Shown here piece by piece: positions 17,340 to 25,020 of a stretch of 34,308 nt of DNA. Location: assembly GCA_016125005.1 (NCBI GenBank), contig WGMQ01000074.1:1-34308 (forward strand), in the 5' to 3' direction. The DNA comes from a bacterium (GTDB lineage Bacteria > Sumerlaeota > Sumerlaeia > SLMS01). The notes beneath the pieces were generated by a model that worked only from the letters and a program-made list of their open reading frames with translations, was not told where the DNA came from and searched no databases. The number at the start of each line of letters is the position of its first letter. The first letter of the stretch is position 1. Both the position numbers and the translations under genes were made by a program.

Positions 17340-18209
17340 TTAGGCTTCGGCGGGGGCCGGTGTGGCCAACTCGCCTACTCGATAGCTGATGAACTTTGCA
17401 ATCGAGACTTCCTTGGAGGCCTCGGCAAGGACGGCCTTCACGGTCTTCTTCGAGTGCATGACGTGCTCTTGGTTGAGCAGCACGGTGTCCGCGGCGAAGG
17501 ACTTGATCTTGCCCTCGACGATCTTCGGGATGATTGCCTCGGGCTTGCCCTCGTTGCGGGCGATGTTCGCGGCGATCTCGCGCTCGGTGGCGAGCGTCGC
17601 AGCGTCGATCTCCGTCTCGAGGAGGAAGCGGGGCTGACGGGCGGCGACGTGCATCGCGATGCCCTTGGCGGCTTCCTTCGCTGCCTCGTTCACGTTGCCC
17701 GTGAGGACGATCATCGTGCCGATCTTGCCCGGGGGATGAATGTAGCCAACGACATAGTCGCCGGAAACGGTCGTTGCGCGGTTAACCTCAAGCTTCTCGC
17801 CGATCTTGGCGAGCAGGTCACCGACAACTTCCTTGGCGGCCTTGCCATACTCGGGCAGCGTCGCCTCGAGAAGCTCGGCAGCCGTGGCGAACTTGCCCTT
17901 GAGGGTGGCCGCGGTCAGCGCCGCGAGAACCTTCTGGAAGTCATCGTTGCGGGCCACGAAGTCGGTTTCGCAGTTGAACTCGACGATGGCAGCGGTCTTC
18001 TGGTCGTCGCTCACGGCGATGCCAACAAGACCCTCGGCGGCGGTACGCCCGGCGCGCTTCTCGCCCTTGGCGATACCGGCCTCGCGCAGGATCTTCACCG
18101 CGGCGTCCATGTTGCCTTCGGCCTGGGTCAGCGCCTTCTTGCACTCCATCATGCCAGCGCCAGTCTTTTCGCGCAGTTCTTTCACGAGGGAAGCGGAAAT
18201 CTCAGCCAT
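17340..18209 (-). CDS. tsf: Elongation factor Ts
   Basis: EF-Ts exchanges GDP for GTP on EF-Tu. The 289-residue protein has the N-terminal UBA-like region with LREKTGAGMMECKKAL, the core motif IVEFNCETDFVARND and a dimerisation region with GYIHPPGKIG. The length is normal. AAAGG about 7 bases before the ATG is a good ribosome site. It is followed by an intrinsic terminator and preceded by rpsB with a 78-base spacer, the standard rpsB-tsf pairing. Confidence 0.97.
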   Translation of the reverse strand: MAEISASLVKELREKTGAGMMECKKALTQAEGNMDAAVKILREAGIAKGEKRAGRTAAEGLVGIAVSDDQKTAAIVEFNCETDFVARNDDFQKVLAALTAATLKGKFATAAELLEATLPEYGKAAKEVVGDLLAKIGEKLEVNRATTVSGDYVVGYIHPPGKIGTMIVLTGNVNEAAKEAAKGIAMHVAARQPRFLLETEIDAATLATEREIAANIARNEGKPEAIIPKIVEGKIKSFAADTVLLNQEHVMHSKKTVKAVLAEASKEVSIAKFISYRVGELATPAPAEA

Positions 18210-18240
18210 TGTAACCTTTATTCCTTTGGGTGACGGTATG

Positions 18241-18265
18241 GCGCCCGCTGGGTCAGGGCGGGCGC
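18241..18265 (-). other. Hairpin in the rpsB-tsf spacer
   Basis: GCGCCCGC (18241-18248) pairs perfectly with GCGGGCGC (18258-18265) around a 9-base loop. It lies between rpsB and tsf, 31 bases before the tsf ATG. There is no T-tract after it on the minus strand, so it is more likely an mRNA processing, stability or attenuation element than a terminator. Confidence 0.45.
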
Positions 18266-18287
18266 TGGTCTGTCGATCGGTCTGGTA

Positions 18288-19097
18288 TTACTTGCCCGGC
18301 TGGTTCTCGCCAGCCTCGCCGCCGCTGTACACGTTGAAGTTCTGCTCGAGCTCCTCCGCCGACATCGGCACGCCGAGCAACGGCTCGCCATTCTCACCAA
18401 CCGGAACCGCCTCGTTCACCTGGACGCCCTCGACGCACGCCTCGGAGATCTGGCTCACCATCAGCTTGATCGAACGCACCGCGTCGTCGTTGGCCGGGAT
18501 CACGAAGGTGATCGGGTCCGGGTCGCAGTTCGTGTCCACAACGGCCACGATCGGGATGCGGAGCTTCTGGGCTTCCAGCACCGCGATGTTTTCCTTGGAC
18601 GGATCCACGATGAAGATGATGTCTGGGAGACGATCCATGTTCTTGATGCCGCCCAGGTTCTTCTCGAGCGCCGCACGCTCGCGGCCCAGCATCGACTGCT
18701 CCTTCTTGCTATACTGCTCGATCGTGCCGTCCGTGAACATCTGGTCGAGCTGGATCAGGCGGAGCACCGACTTGCGAACCGTCTGGAAGTTGGTCAGCAG
18801 ACCACCCAGCCAGCGGTTGTTGATGTAATACATGTCGGCGGCCTGCGCGCCTTCCTGGATGATCTCCTTGGCCTGCTTCTTCGTGCCGACGAAGAGCACC
18901 TTGGCGCCGCTGGCGACCGAGTCGCGGATGTACTTGGTGGCATCGCGGAGCAGACGAAGGGTCTTCTTCAGGTCGATGATGTAGATGCCGTTACGATCCG
19001 TGTAGATGTACGGCTTCATCTTCGGGTTCCAACGACGGCTCTGGTGGCCGAAGTGGACGCCTGCTTCCAGCAGCTGCTTCATGGTAACTGACGACAT
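18288..19097 (-). CDS. rpsB: 30S ribosomal protein S2
   Basis: S2 is a late-assembly protein of the small ribosomal subunit. The 269-residue protein opens with [19 protein letters not shown], followed by [46 protein letters not shown] and the [15 protein letters not shown] region, all characteristic of S2. The open frame runs upstream to 19379, but GGAGG 7 bases before the ATG at 19097 and the family N-terminus fix the start. The C-terminal tail is slightly longer and Glu/Gly-rich. An approximately 290-base leader with hairpins lies upstream, where S2-dependent feedback would be expected from what is known in other bacteria. Confidence 0.97.
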   Translation of the reverse strand: MSSVTMKQLLEAGVHFGHQSRRWNPKMKPYIYTDRNGIYIIDLKKTLRLLRDATKYIRDSVASGAKVLFVGTKKQAKEIIQEGAQAADMYYINNRWLGGLLTNFQTVRKSVLRLIQLDQMFTDGTIEQYSKKEQSMLGRERAALEKNLGGIKNMDRLPDIIFIVDPSKENIAVLEAQKLRIPIVAVVDTNCDPDPITFVIPANDDAVRSIKLMVSQISEACVEGVQVNEAVPVGENGEPLLGVPMSAEELEQNFNVYSGGEAGENQPGK

Positions 19098-19154
19098 GCG
19101 GTTTCCTCCGCAAAGTGGTTTGTTCCGCCGCCACCGTCTTCCAGAGAATGCCAA

Positions 19155-19227
19155 CCGGGCATTGGCCCGGCCACCTGGCAATCCTGTCGGGTGACGTGAG
19201 GATTGGGCAGGGAAAATCCCCCCTGCC
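19155..19227 (-). promoter_or_regulatory. Hairpins in the rpsB leader
   Basis: Two perfect stems lie in the noncoding stretch before rpsB: CCGGGC-ATTG-GCCCGG at 19155-19170, and GGCAGGG (19206-19212) with CCCTGCC (19221-19227). Further upstream a 9-base direct repeat, GAAATTGGA, occurs at 19236-19244 and 19273-19281. In several bacteria S2 represses its own operon through the rpsB leader; these stems are candidates, but I do not recognise a published S2-leader consensus. Confidence 0.35.
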
Positions 19228-19344
19228 AAGGGCCGGAAATTGGACACGAAGCCACCCCACCCCACGCAAGCAGAAATTGGAGACAAGCCCACCGCAAATC
19301 GCCCAGTCCCCGCGGCCTGGAGCAAAAACCCCCTGACCTTCCGC

Positions 19345-19374
19345 TTGACGCCCCCCCATTTGAACGCGTACTCC
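19345..19374 (+). promoter_or_regulatory. Possible promoter of tRNA-Lys
   Basis: TTGACG at 19345-19350 matches the -35 consensus in five of six bases. With 18-base spacing, TACTCC at 19369-19374 is a weak -10. The start of transcription would fall near 19381, just before the tRNA at 19390. The weak -10 keeps this tentative. Confidence 0.35.
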
Positions 19375-19389
19375 CACACCCCCCACGGT

Positions 19390-19465
19390 GCTCGGGTAGC
19401 TCAGTTGGTAGAGCAGCGGACTTTTAATCCGTTGGTCCTGGGTTCGAGTCCCAGCCCGAGTACCA
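19390..19465 (+). tRNA. tRNA-Lys (anticodon TTT)
   Basis: A complete 76-base cloverleaf with encoded CCA at 19463-19465. The acceptor stem is GCTCGGG (19390-19396) with CCCGAGT (19455-19461), closing with a G-T pair. The D arm is GCTC-AGTTGGTA-GAGC, the anticodon loop CTTTTAA at 19421-19427 gives anticodon TTT (19423-19425), and the T arm is CTGGG-TTCGAGT-CCCAG. It stands alone, divergent from rpsB and converging on serA. Confidence 0.97.
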
Positions 19466-19582
19466 CTCTAACTCGTTTAAATCCAGCGTTCTTTGCGGTT
19501 TCCCCTTTCGAGCCTTCCGGGTCGATCAGGGCGGTTACTGTCCTTCTACTGTCCAACCCGGTTTGGATCGGGGCTGGCCGCC

Positions 19583-19622
19583 AAAAACAAAAACCCCCGC
19601 CGACGGTTGGGGTCGGCGGGGG
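19583..19622 (-). terminator. Intrinsic terminator after serA
   Basis: CCCCCGCCGAC (19594-19604) pairs perfectly with GTCGGCGGGGG (19612-19622), an 11-base stem with a 7-base loop. On the minus strand it is followed by TTTTTGTTTTT (19583-19593). It lies 35 bases after the serA stop. Confidence 0.92.
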
Positions 19623-19657
19623 AGTCGTTGTCTTATAACCGCGTGGCGCTTGTGAAC

Positions 19658-21277
19658 TTAGAGCGAAACGAGGCTCACGGACTTGATGCCTTGCAGGCCG
19701 CGGAGCTGCGTGAGCACAGCCTCGGCCACTGGCTGGTCCACGTTGATGATGGTCATGGCGGCCTTGTCGCTCTCGACGCGACCCCAGGTCATCTGGCCGA
19801 TGTTGATGTTGTGTTCGCCCATGACGGTGCCGACGCGACCGATGATGCCGGGGACGTCGTTGTTCTCGATCACGATCATGTTGCCTTCCGGCACCGCGTC
19901 GAAGTGCTTGTCGTTGAGCAGCACGATGCGCGGGTGGTTGCGGGTGAAGAGCGTGCCGGCGATCACCGTCTTGGAGCCGTCCTCGTTCTCGACCTCGACC
20001 GTCATGAGGTTCTGGTACTGGAAGACCTCGCTGTGGCGGGTTTCAACCAGCTCGACGCCGCGGTCCTTAAGGATCGACTGGGCGTTGATGAAGTTGACGG
20101 GGATGTCCGAGGTGGACTTGAGGAATCCCTTGATGGCGGAAACGGTGAGGGGCATGAGCGGATACTGGAGCACCGAGCCGCTGTAACGGCAGGTGAGCTT
20201 CTTAGCGCGGCCCTTGCGGTACTGCGAGGCGAACTGGCCGAGCTTCTCGATCAGCTCCATGTACGGCCCGAGGATCGGGAGGATTTCCGGATCCACGGAG
20301 GGCGCGTTGACGGCGTTGCGGATCGTGCCGCCCTTGAGGACTTCGACGATCTGCTCGGCGACCTGGATGGCGACGTTTTCCTGGGCCTCGACGGTACTGG
20401 CGGCGATGTGCGGCGCGATCACCACGTTGTCGAGCTTGCGGAAGGGGTGATCCTCGGCGATGGGCTCGCTGACGAACACGTCGAGGGCGGCGCCGGCGAT
20501 CTGCTTCTTCTGGAGGGATTCGAGGAGCGCGTCCTCGTTGATGATGCCGCCGCGGGCGCAGTTCACCAGGCGGGCGGTCTTCTTCATCTTGGCGAGACGC
20601 TCGGCGTTGATGAGGTCCTTCGTCTCGGCGGTGAGCGGCGTGTGGACGGTGAGGAAGTCGGCGCGCTCGCAGATCTCATCCACGGTGCAGGCCTCCACGC
20701 CCAGCTCGCGCATGCGATCGGTGGAGAGGAACGGATCGTACCCGAGGATGTGCATGTTGAAGGAGCGCATGCGCTTGACGACTTCCTGGCCGATGCGGCC
20801 GAGGCCGAACACGCCGAGGACCTTGCCGTTGAGCTCGACGCCCATGAAGGACTTCTTGTCCCACTGGCCCTTGGTCATGGACATGTGGGCTTGGGGAATC
20901 TTGCGGGAGAGGCTGAGCATCATGGAGATGGTGTGCTCGGCGGTGGAGGTCGTGTTGCCGCCGGGGGTGTTCATGACGATGATCCCCTTGCGGGTGGCGG
21001 CGGCCGTGTCGACGTTGTCGACGCCGACGCCTGCGCGGCCAATCACGCGCAGCTTCTCGGCGCGTTCGATGATCTCGGCGGTGGCGCGGGAGCGGGAGCG
21101 AATGACCCAGGCGCTGTACTCGTGAATGCGCTCGCGGATTTCATCCTGGGTAATCTCAGGCAGGTGGTCGACTTGGAAGCCGGCCTTCTCGAAGACGGCC
21201 ACGCCGTCATCGGAAATCTTGTCACTGATTAGAATTCTCTCGGTCACGTCAGGCAGTCCATTCTGCGGGGAATCCAC
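19658..21277 (-). CDS. serA: D-3-phosphoglycerate dehydrogenase
   Basis: SerA oxidises 3-phosphoglycerate to 3-phosphohydroxypyruvate, the first step of serine synthesis. The 539-residue protein is the long form. It has the substrate-domain segment VIGRAGVGVDNVD, the NAD-binding loop GVFGLGRIGQEV, the catalytic-site segments NCARGGIINEDAL, LDVFVSEP and APHIAASTVEAQENV, an intervening ASB-like domain of about 150 residues, and a C-terminal ACT domain (IENNDVPGIIGRVGTVM) that normally binds serine for feedback inhibition. The frame opens with a GTG at 21277; another GTG at 21247 (VTERILISDKI) fits the family N-terminus better. Neither has a convincing ribosome site, so the start is uncertain by ten codons. 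Confidence 0.95.
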   Translation of the reverse strand: MDSPQNGLPDVTERILISDKISDDGVAVFEKAGFQVDHLPEITQDEIRERIHEYSAWVIRSRSRATAEIIERAEKLRVIGRAGVGVDNVDTAAATRKGIIVMNTPGGNTTSTAEHTISMMLSLSRKIPQAHMSMTKGQWDKKSFMGVELNGKVLGVFGLGRIGQEVVKRMRSFNMHILGYDPFLSTDRMRELGVEACTVDEICERADFLTVHTPLTAETKDLINAERLAKMKKTARLVNCARGGIINEDALLESLQKKQIAGAALDVFVSEPIAEDHPFRKLDNVVIAPHIAASTVEAQENVAIQVAEQIVEVLKGGTIRNAVNAPSVDPEILPILGPYMELIEKLGQFASQYRKGRAKKLTCRYSGSVLQYPLMPLTVSAIKGFLKSTSDIPVNFINAQSILKDRGVELVETRHSEVFQYQNLMTVEVENEDGSKTVIAGTLFTRNHPRIVLLNDKHFDAVPEGNMIVIENNDVPGIIGRVGTVMGEHNINIGQMTWGRVESDKAAMTIINVDQPVAEAVLTQLRGLQGIKSVSLVSL

Positions 21278-21466
21278 TCAAAGGCTTTGGAAGTGAACGG
21301 AGCAGGCGGGGGGGCCGCAAGGGGAGATGGAACACCGAACCGCATCCGTTCAACGCCCATCCGCAGGGTGCTCACATGAATGGTGGATTGCCGAATGCCC
21401 GATCTGGTGCTACTTGAATGACTCGCAGATCGTTGAAGGATCGTGGTTTGCCGAAATCTGGAGTGC

Positions 21467-24010
21467 TCAGGTCCCGCGTCGCTTGGCCTTCGCCGTCGGA
21501 GGAGCGGTCCACGGATCCTCGGGCCAGGAGTGCTTGGGATAGCGGGCGCGTAGCTCCTTGCGGACCTCTGCGTAGGTCGTGTTCCAGAAGTTGCGCAGAT
21601 CCGACGTGACCTGCACGGGGCGATGATTCGGGGCGAGGAGATGCAGCAGCACCCGCACGCGACCCGAGGCGATGGTCGGGGACTCGGGGAGCCCGAAGAG
21701 TTCCTGAAGACGTACCGCCAGCACCGGTTGTTCGCCCGAGGCGTAGTCGAGCGGGATGCGATTTCCCGTCGGCACCGTCAGGTGGGTCGGGCACTCGCGG
21801 TCGAGGGACTGTTGCAGCTTCCAGTCGAGGTTCTGGAACGCCAGGCTGGCGGGGTTGCGGTTCATGAGTTCCCCGATCGACAGGCAGTTGGCGGTCGCAG
21901 AGCCGTCGGCAAGGGCCTTCGCCAGCACATCGTCCGCCGCGTCGTCGCTGGATAGAAGTCTATACAGGAGCCGGAGCCTCCCGCCGAGGCGAGCCAGGTC
22001 CTCGTTGCGCTCGAGCAGCGCGGGGATGCGCTCGGCGAGGGCGCGCTGGAAGGTGGCGGAGGCGAGCGCCGGATCCACGGACAGGCTGATGCCGTCCGCC
22101 TGGAAGACCAGTCCGCGAATCGAATGGGTACGTTCCATGAGGATGCGATCCTTCTCGGCGCTGTATAGACAGCGGGTGCCGACCTCCACGAGGGCGGGAT
22201 GGATCTCGCGAATCCAGGCGGGCTCGATGCGGCTGGCGAGGCTGACGCGGCATTCGAGTCCCTGCGCGGTGGATGCCTCGCGTGGGTCGATGCTGAGGAA
22301 GAGACGGCCCTCGCGGACAGTGCAGGCACCGTCGAGCACCACGCCGCGCCCGCCCACCATGCCGCCGCGCATCGGATCGCCCTCGCGCCGCACCGTCACG
22401 CGGTCGGGATAGGCATGGAGCAGTAGCTTGAGCGCCCGCTCGCTCATCTCGGAATCGGGTGGGGGAGAACCCTCACGCCCGAGGCGACGGGCTGTGTCCG
22501 CGAGGTTGTCCCGAACGCGCTGTGCAGCGACCCACGCCGCGCGATCGACGCCAAAGGGGGGCTGCCGATTCTCCAGCAGTAGCTCAGCTCGATCAAGCAC
22601 ATCAGACGAACTGTGCCAGCGAGGCTGGCGGCTGCGGAGCGGACCTCGTTCCGATGTATAGACGTCCTTCTCCGATAGCACCGCCGCGATGGCGCAGGCG
22701 GTTGCCGTCAGTCCAGCGTCCATGCCAGCGAGCAGCAGCGCACCGAGTCGAGGATGCAGAGGATGCGCGGCTAGTCGCTTCCCGTGCTCGGTGAGACGGC
22801 CCTGCGCCGTGAGCGCCCCGAGCATGATGAGCAACTGTTCCGCCGCCTCGACGGCGGCCGCGGGTGGTGCCTCGAACCACGCGAAGCTGCGCGGGTCCGC
22901 TCCGAAATCGTGCAGGGAGAGGAGCGTTCCCGAGAGGTCGATGCGTTGGAGTTCCGGCGTGATGGTCGGTTCCATGGCCGCCTCCTCGGCGGCGTGCCAG
23001 AGGCGAATGCAGCGGCCCGGCGCGGTGCGTCCTGCACGGCCCGCCCGTTGCCGCGCGGAGGCCATGCTGATGCGCTGCAATACCAGCCTGTCTATACCGA
23101 GCAGGTGGTCGCTCTCCAGCACACGTTCCAGCCCCGAGTCGATCACCGTGCGCACGCCATCGATGGTCAGTGAGGTCTCTGCGATGTTCGTGGCGAGGAT
23201 CAGCTTTCGGCCGCTGCCCGGTGCCAGCGCCGCATCCTGCTTCTCCGGCGGAATCGAGCTGTGAAGCACATGCACGGCCACGTCCGGCGGCAATGCGCTT
23301 CCCACCAGTTCCTCCGTGCGACGAATCTCTCCGATGCCAGGCAGGAAGACGAGCACGTGGCCCGAGTCGCGCTGGGCAAGGGCCGCAAGTGCCACATCGG
23401 CGGCGAGGTTGCTGACATGGACCTCGGGAGCTTTCGGGCGATGGCGCACCTCAATGGGGAACTGTCGGCCCGGGCTCTCGAACACCGGTGCGTTGTCGAG
23501 GAACCGCGCAATCGGCCCCGGATCGAGCGTCGCCGACATGACCACGATGCGCAGGTCCTCGCGGGCGGTGCGCTGCACCTCGCGGAGCAGCGCCACCGCC
23601 ACGTCTGTATAGACGCTCCGCTCGTGGAACTCGTCCAGCACGACTGTCGAGATCCCTTCCAGGAACGGATCGGCCTGCAACTGGCGGAGTAGAATCCCCT
23701 CGGTCATCACGCGCAGGCGCGTCTGCGGCCCCGTCCGGTTGTCGAACCGGATGTGCCAGCCGATCTCCTGCCCGATGCGCCAGCCATGCTCGTCGGCGAT
23801 GCGTTGCGCCGTGGCGCGCGCGGCGACGCGGCGCGGTTGCAGGACGATGATGGAGCCGGTTCCACGCCACGGGGCGCGAACGAGGGCGGGCGGGATGCGG
23901 GTGGTCTTGCCCGCGCCCGGCGCCGCCAGCACGACGGCGTTGGGCTTCGTGGCGAGCGAAGCCACCAGCGGCTCGACGAGGTCATCGACAGGCAGTGGGG
24001 TAAGCGGCAT
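21467..24010 (-). CDS. hrpB: ATP-dependent helicase HrpB
   Basis: A DEAH/RHA-type helicase of the HrpB family; its physiological role is not well established. The 847-residue protein starts MPLTPLPVDDL, with Walker A AAPGAGKTT (about 29-37), DEFHERS (126-132), motif III MSATLD and motif VI SARQRAGRAGRTAPGRCIRLW. The C-terminal HrpB-specific region ends with PKHSWPEDPW, as in the family. The open frame continues upstream to 24967, but those 300 residues are antisense to the metallopeptidase gene and have no helicase similarity. The ATG at 24010 gives the normal HrpB length; no strong ribosome site is visible. The gene holds five exact copies of the octamer GTCTATAC or its complement. Confidence 0.94.
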   Translation of the reverse strand: MPLTPLPVDDLVEPLVASLATKPNAVVLAAPGAGKTTRIPPALVRAPWRGTGSIIVLQPRRVAARATAQRIADEHGWRIGQEIGWHIRFDNRTGPQTRLRVMTEGILLRQLQADPFLEGISTVVLDEFHERSVYTDVAVALLREVQRTAREDLRIVVMSATLDPGPIARFLDNAPVFESPGRQFPIEVRHRPKAPEVHVSNLAADVALAALAQRDSGHVLVFLPGIGEIRRTEELVGSALPPDVAVHVLHSSIPPEKQDAALAPGSGRKLILATNIAETSLTIDGVRTVIDSGLERVLESDHLLGIDRLVLQRISMASARQRAGRAGRTAPGRCIRLWHAAEEAAMEPTITPELQRIDLSGTLLSLHDFGADPRSFAWFEAPPAAAVEAAEQLLIMLGALTAQGRLTEHGKRLAAHPLHPRLGALLLAGMDAGLTATACAIAAVLSEKDVYTSERGPLRSRQPRWHSSSDVLDRAELLLENRQPPFGVDRAAWVAAQRVRDNLADTARRLGREGSPPPDSEMSERALKLLLHAYPDRVTVRREGDPMRGGMVGGRGVVLDGACTVREGRLFLSIDPREASTAQGLECRVSLASRIEPAWIREIHPALVEVGTRCLYSAEKDRILMERTHSIRGLVFQADGISLSVDPALASATFQRALAERIPALLERNEDLARLGGRLRLLYRLLSSDDAADDVLAKALADGSATANCLSIGELMNRNPASLAFQNLDWKLQQSLDRECPTHLTVPTGNRIPLDYASGEQPVLAVRLQELFGLPESPTIASGRVRVLLHLLAPNHRPVQVTSDLRNFWNTTYAEVRKELRARYPKHSWPEDPWTAPPTAKAKRRGT
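21958..23614. repeat. Five dispersed copies of octamer GTCTATAC/GTATAGAC in hrpB
   Basis: Exact copies begin at 21958 (GTCTATAC), 22163 and 22656 (GTATAGAC), 23090 (GTCTATAC) and 23607 (GTATAGAC). Read in the hrpB frame they become ctg-tat-aga-ctt, cgc-tgt-cta-tac-agc, gac-gtc-tat-aca, ggt-ata-gac and agc-gtc-tat-aca. All three frames are used, including the rare codons AGA, CTA and ATA. Spacing is about 205 to 520 bases. Confidence 0.85.
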
Positions 24011-24166
24011 GGGTCGGTAAAATGGGCCTCTGATCTGCAAAAATGGAACGTCCGCGCGGCCCTCCTGCGTCAACGGCAAAGCAGCCCGAGGCATTACGCT
24101 TGCCGCGCGCCGGACCCGCGCCGCACCATCCGACCGTGATCTGAACGAAAGACGAACATTCGCAGC

Positions 24167-25015
24167 ATGGAACCAGACGACATCGAGGAACGCCTTGAAC
24201 GCCTCTACGAATCCGCCTCCAGCGCCAGCGCCGAGGGACGGAGCGAGGATGCCATCAAGCTTTGCGACGAGGCCCTCGACCTCATCGAATCGGCTGGCGA
24301 TGACACGGAGAGCTATTCCTACTCCGCCTTCGTGATGCTGATCGGCGACGTCCATTGGGGCGCCGGCGACTACGAGGATGCCTATCAGGCCTATCACAAG
24401 GTGGCGCTGAACGATCCCGAGCGGATCGACGCCCGCGTGGCCGTGGGCGTGGCGCTGTTCCACCTGTGCCGCTTTCAGGCCGCCCAGACCCAGCTTGAGA
24501 TGTGCAGCCTTGATGACGCGGGCAGCGCCGAGGCGTGGTACTACCTTGGCCTGATCGCCCTCCGCCGCGGCCAGCGCGACCTCGCGATGCGCCACTTCAC
24601 CTCCGCGAACGAGCTGGAAGAGGAGCGCTTCAAGCTTCCCGTTGCCATCTCCGAGAAGGAAGTCGTCGAGATCGTCGAGCGGCTCATCCAGGAGATTCCC
24701 CCGGCGCTCGCCAAGCCGCTGGTCAACGTCCCCATCATTCTTGAGAAGCGCCCCGACGAAGAGCTTCTCTTCAGCGAAGATCCGCCCATGGACCCGCTGA
24801 TCCTCGGTCTTTTCGACGGCATCCCGCTGACGGAAATGACCAGCGACGTCATCGTGACCGCGCCCACGCGCATCATCCTGTTCTTGGATAACATCTGGCT
24901 GGTGGCCCATGATCGCGCCACGCTGGAGGACGAGCTTTGGGTGACGCTGAAGCACGAGATCGGACACTACCTCGGCCTCAATGAGGACGAACTCGCCGAG
25001 CGGGGTCTCGACTGA
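24167..25015 (+). CDS. TPR protein with C-terminal zincin-type metallopeptidase domain
   Basis: A 282-residue protein. Residues 1-160 are TPR-like helical repeats (SAEGRSEDAIKLCDEALDLI, GAGDYEDAYQAYHKVALNDP, AEAWYYLGLIALRRGQRDLA). Residues 165-282 are a small metallopeptidase-like domain of the TTHA0227 (PF06262) kind: TRIILFLDNIWLVA and then the zinc motif HEIGH (263-267) followed by YLGLNEDELAERGL, where the downstream Glu or Asp would be the third ligand. The family is cytoplasmic and its substrates are unknown. The ATG at 24167 is the only sensible start. It is divergent from hrpB (156 bases between them) and begins a plus-strand group with the DUF445 gene 5 bases downstream. Confidence 0.85.
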   Translation: MEPDDIEERLERLYESASSASAEGRSEDAIKLCDEALDLIESAGDDTESYSYSAFVMLIGDVHWGAGDYEDAYQAYHKVALNDPERIDARVAVGVALFHLCRFQAAQTQLEMCSLDDAGSAEAWYYLGLIALRRGQRDLAMRHFTSANELEEERFKLPVAISEKEVVEIVERLIQEIPPALAKPLVNVPIILEKRPDEELLFSEDPPMDPLILGLFDGIPLTEMTSDVIVTAPTRIILFLDNIWLVAHDRATLEDELWVTLKHEIGHYLGLNEDELAERGLD

Positions 25016-25020
25016 GTCCC

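Noticed and set aside
19098..19379. Extended N-terminus of S2
   Set aside because: The S2 family start and a strong GGAGG site at 19097 make the extra 94 codons noncoding leader.
19493..21232. 579-codon open frame opposite serA
   Set aside because: serA is unmistakable on the other strand. The product of this frame is a low-complexity Asp/Val/Gly/Leu-rich shadow.
24011..24967. Upstream extension of the hrpB frame by about 320 residues
   Set aside because: It is exactly antisense to the TPR-metallopeptidase gene, has no helicase similarity, and open frames of this kind are expected opposite GC-rich genes.
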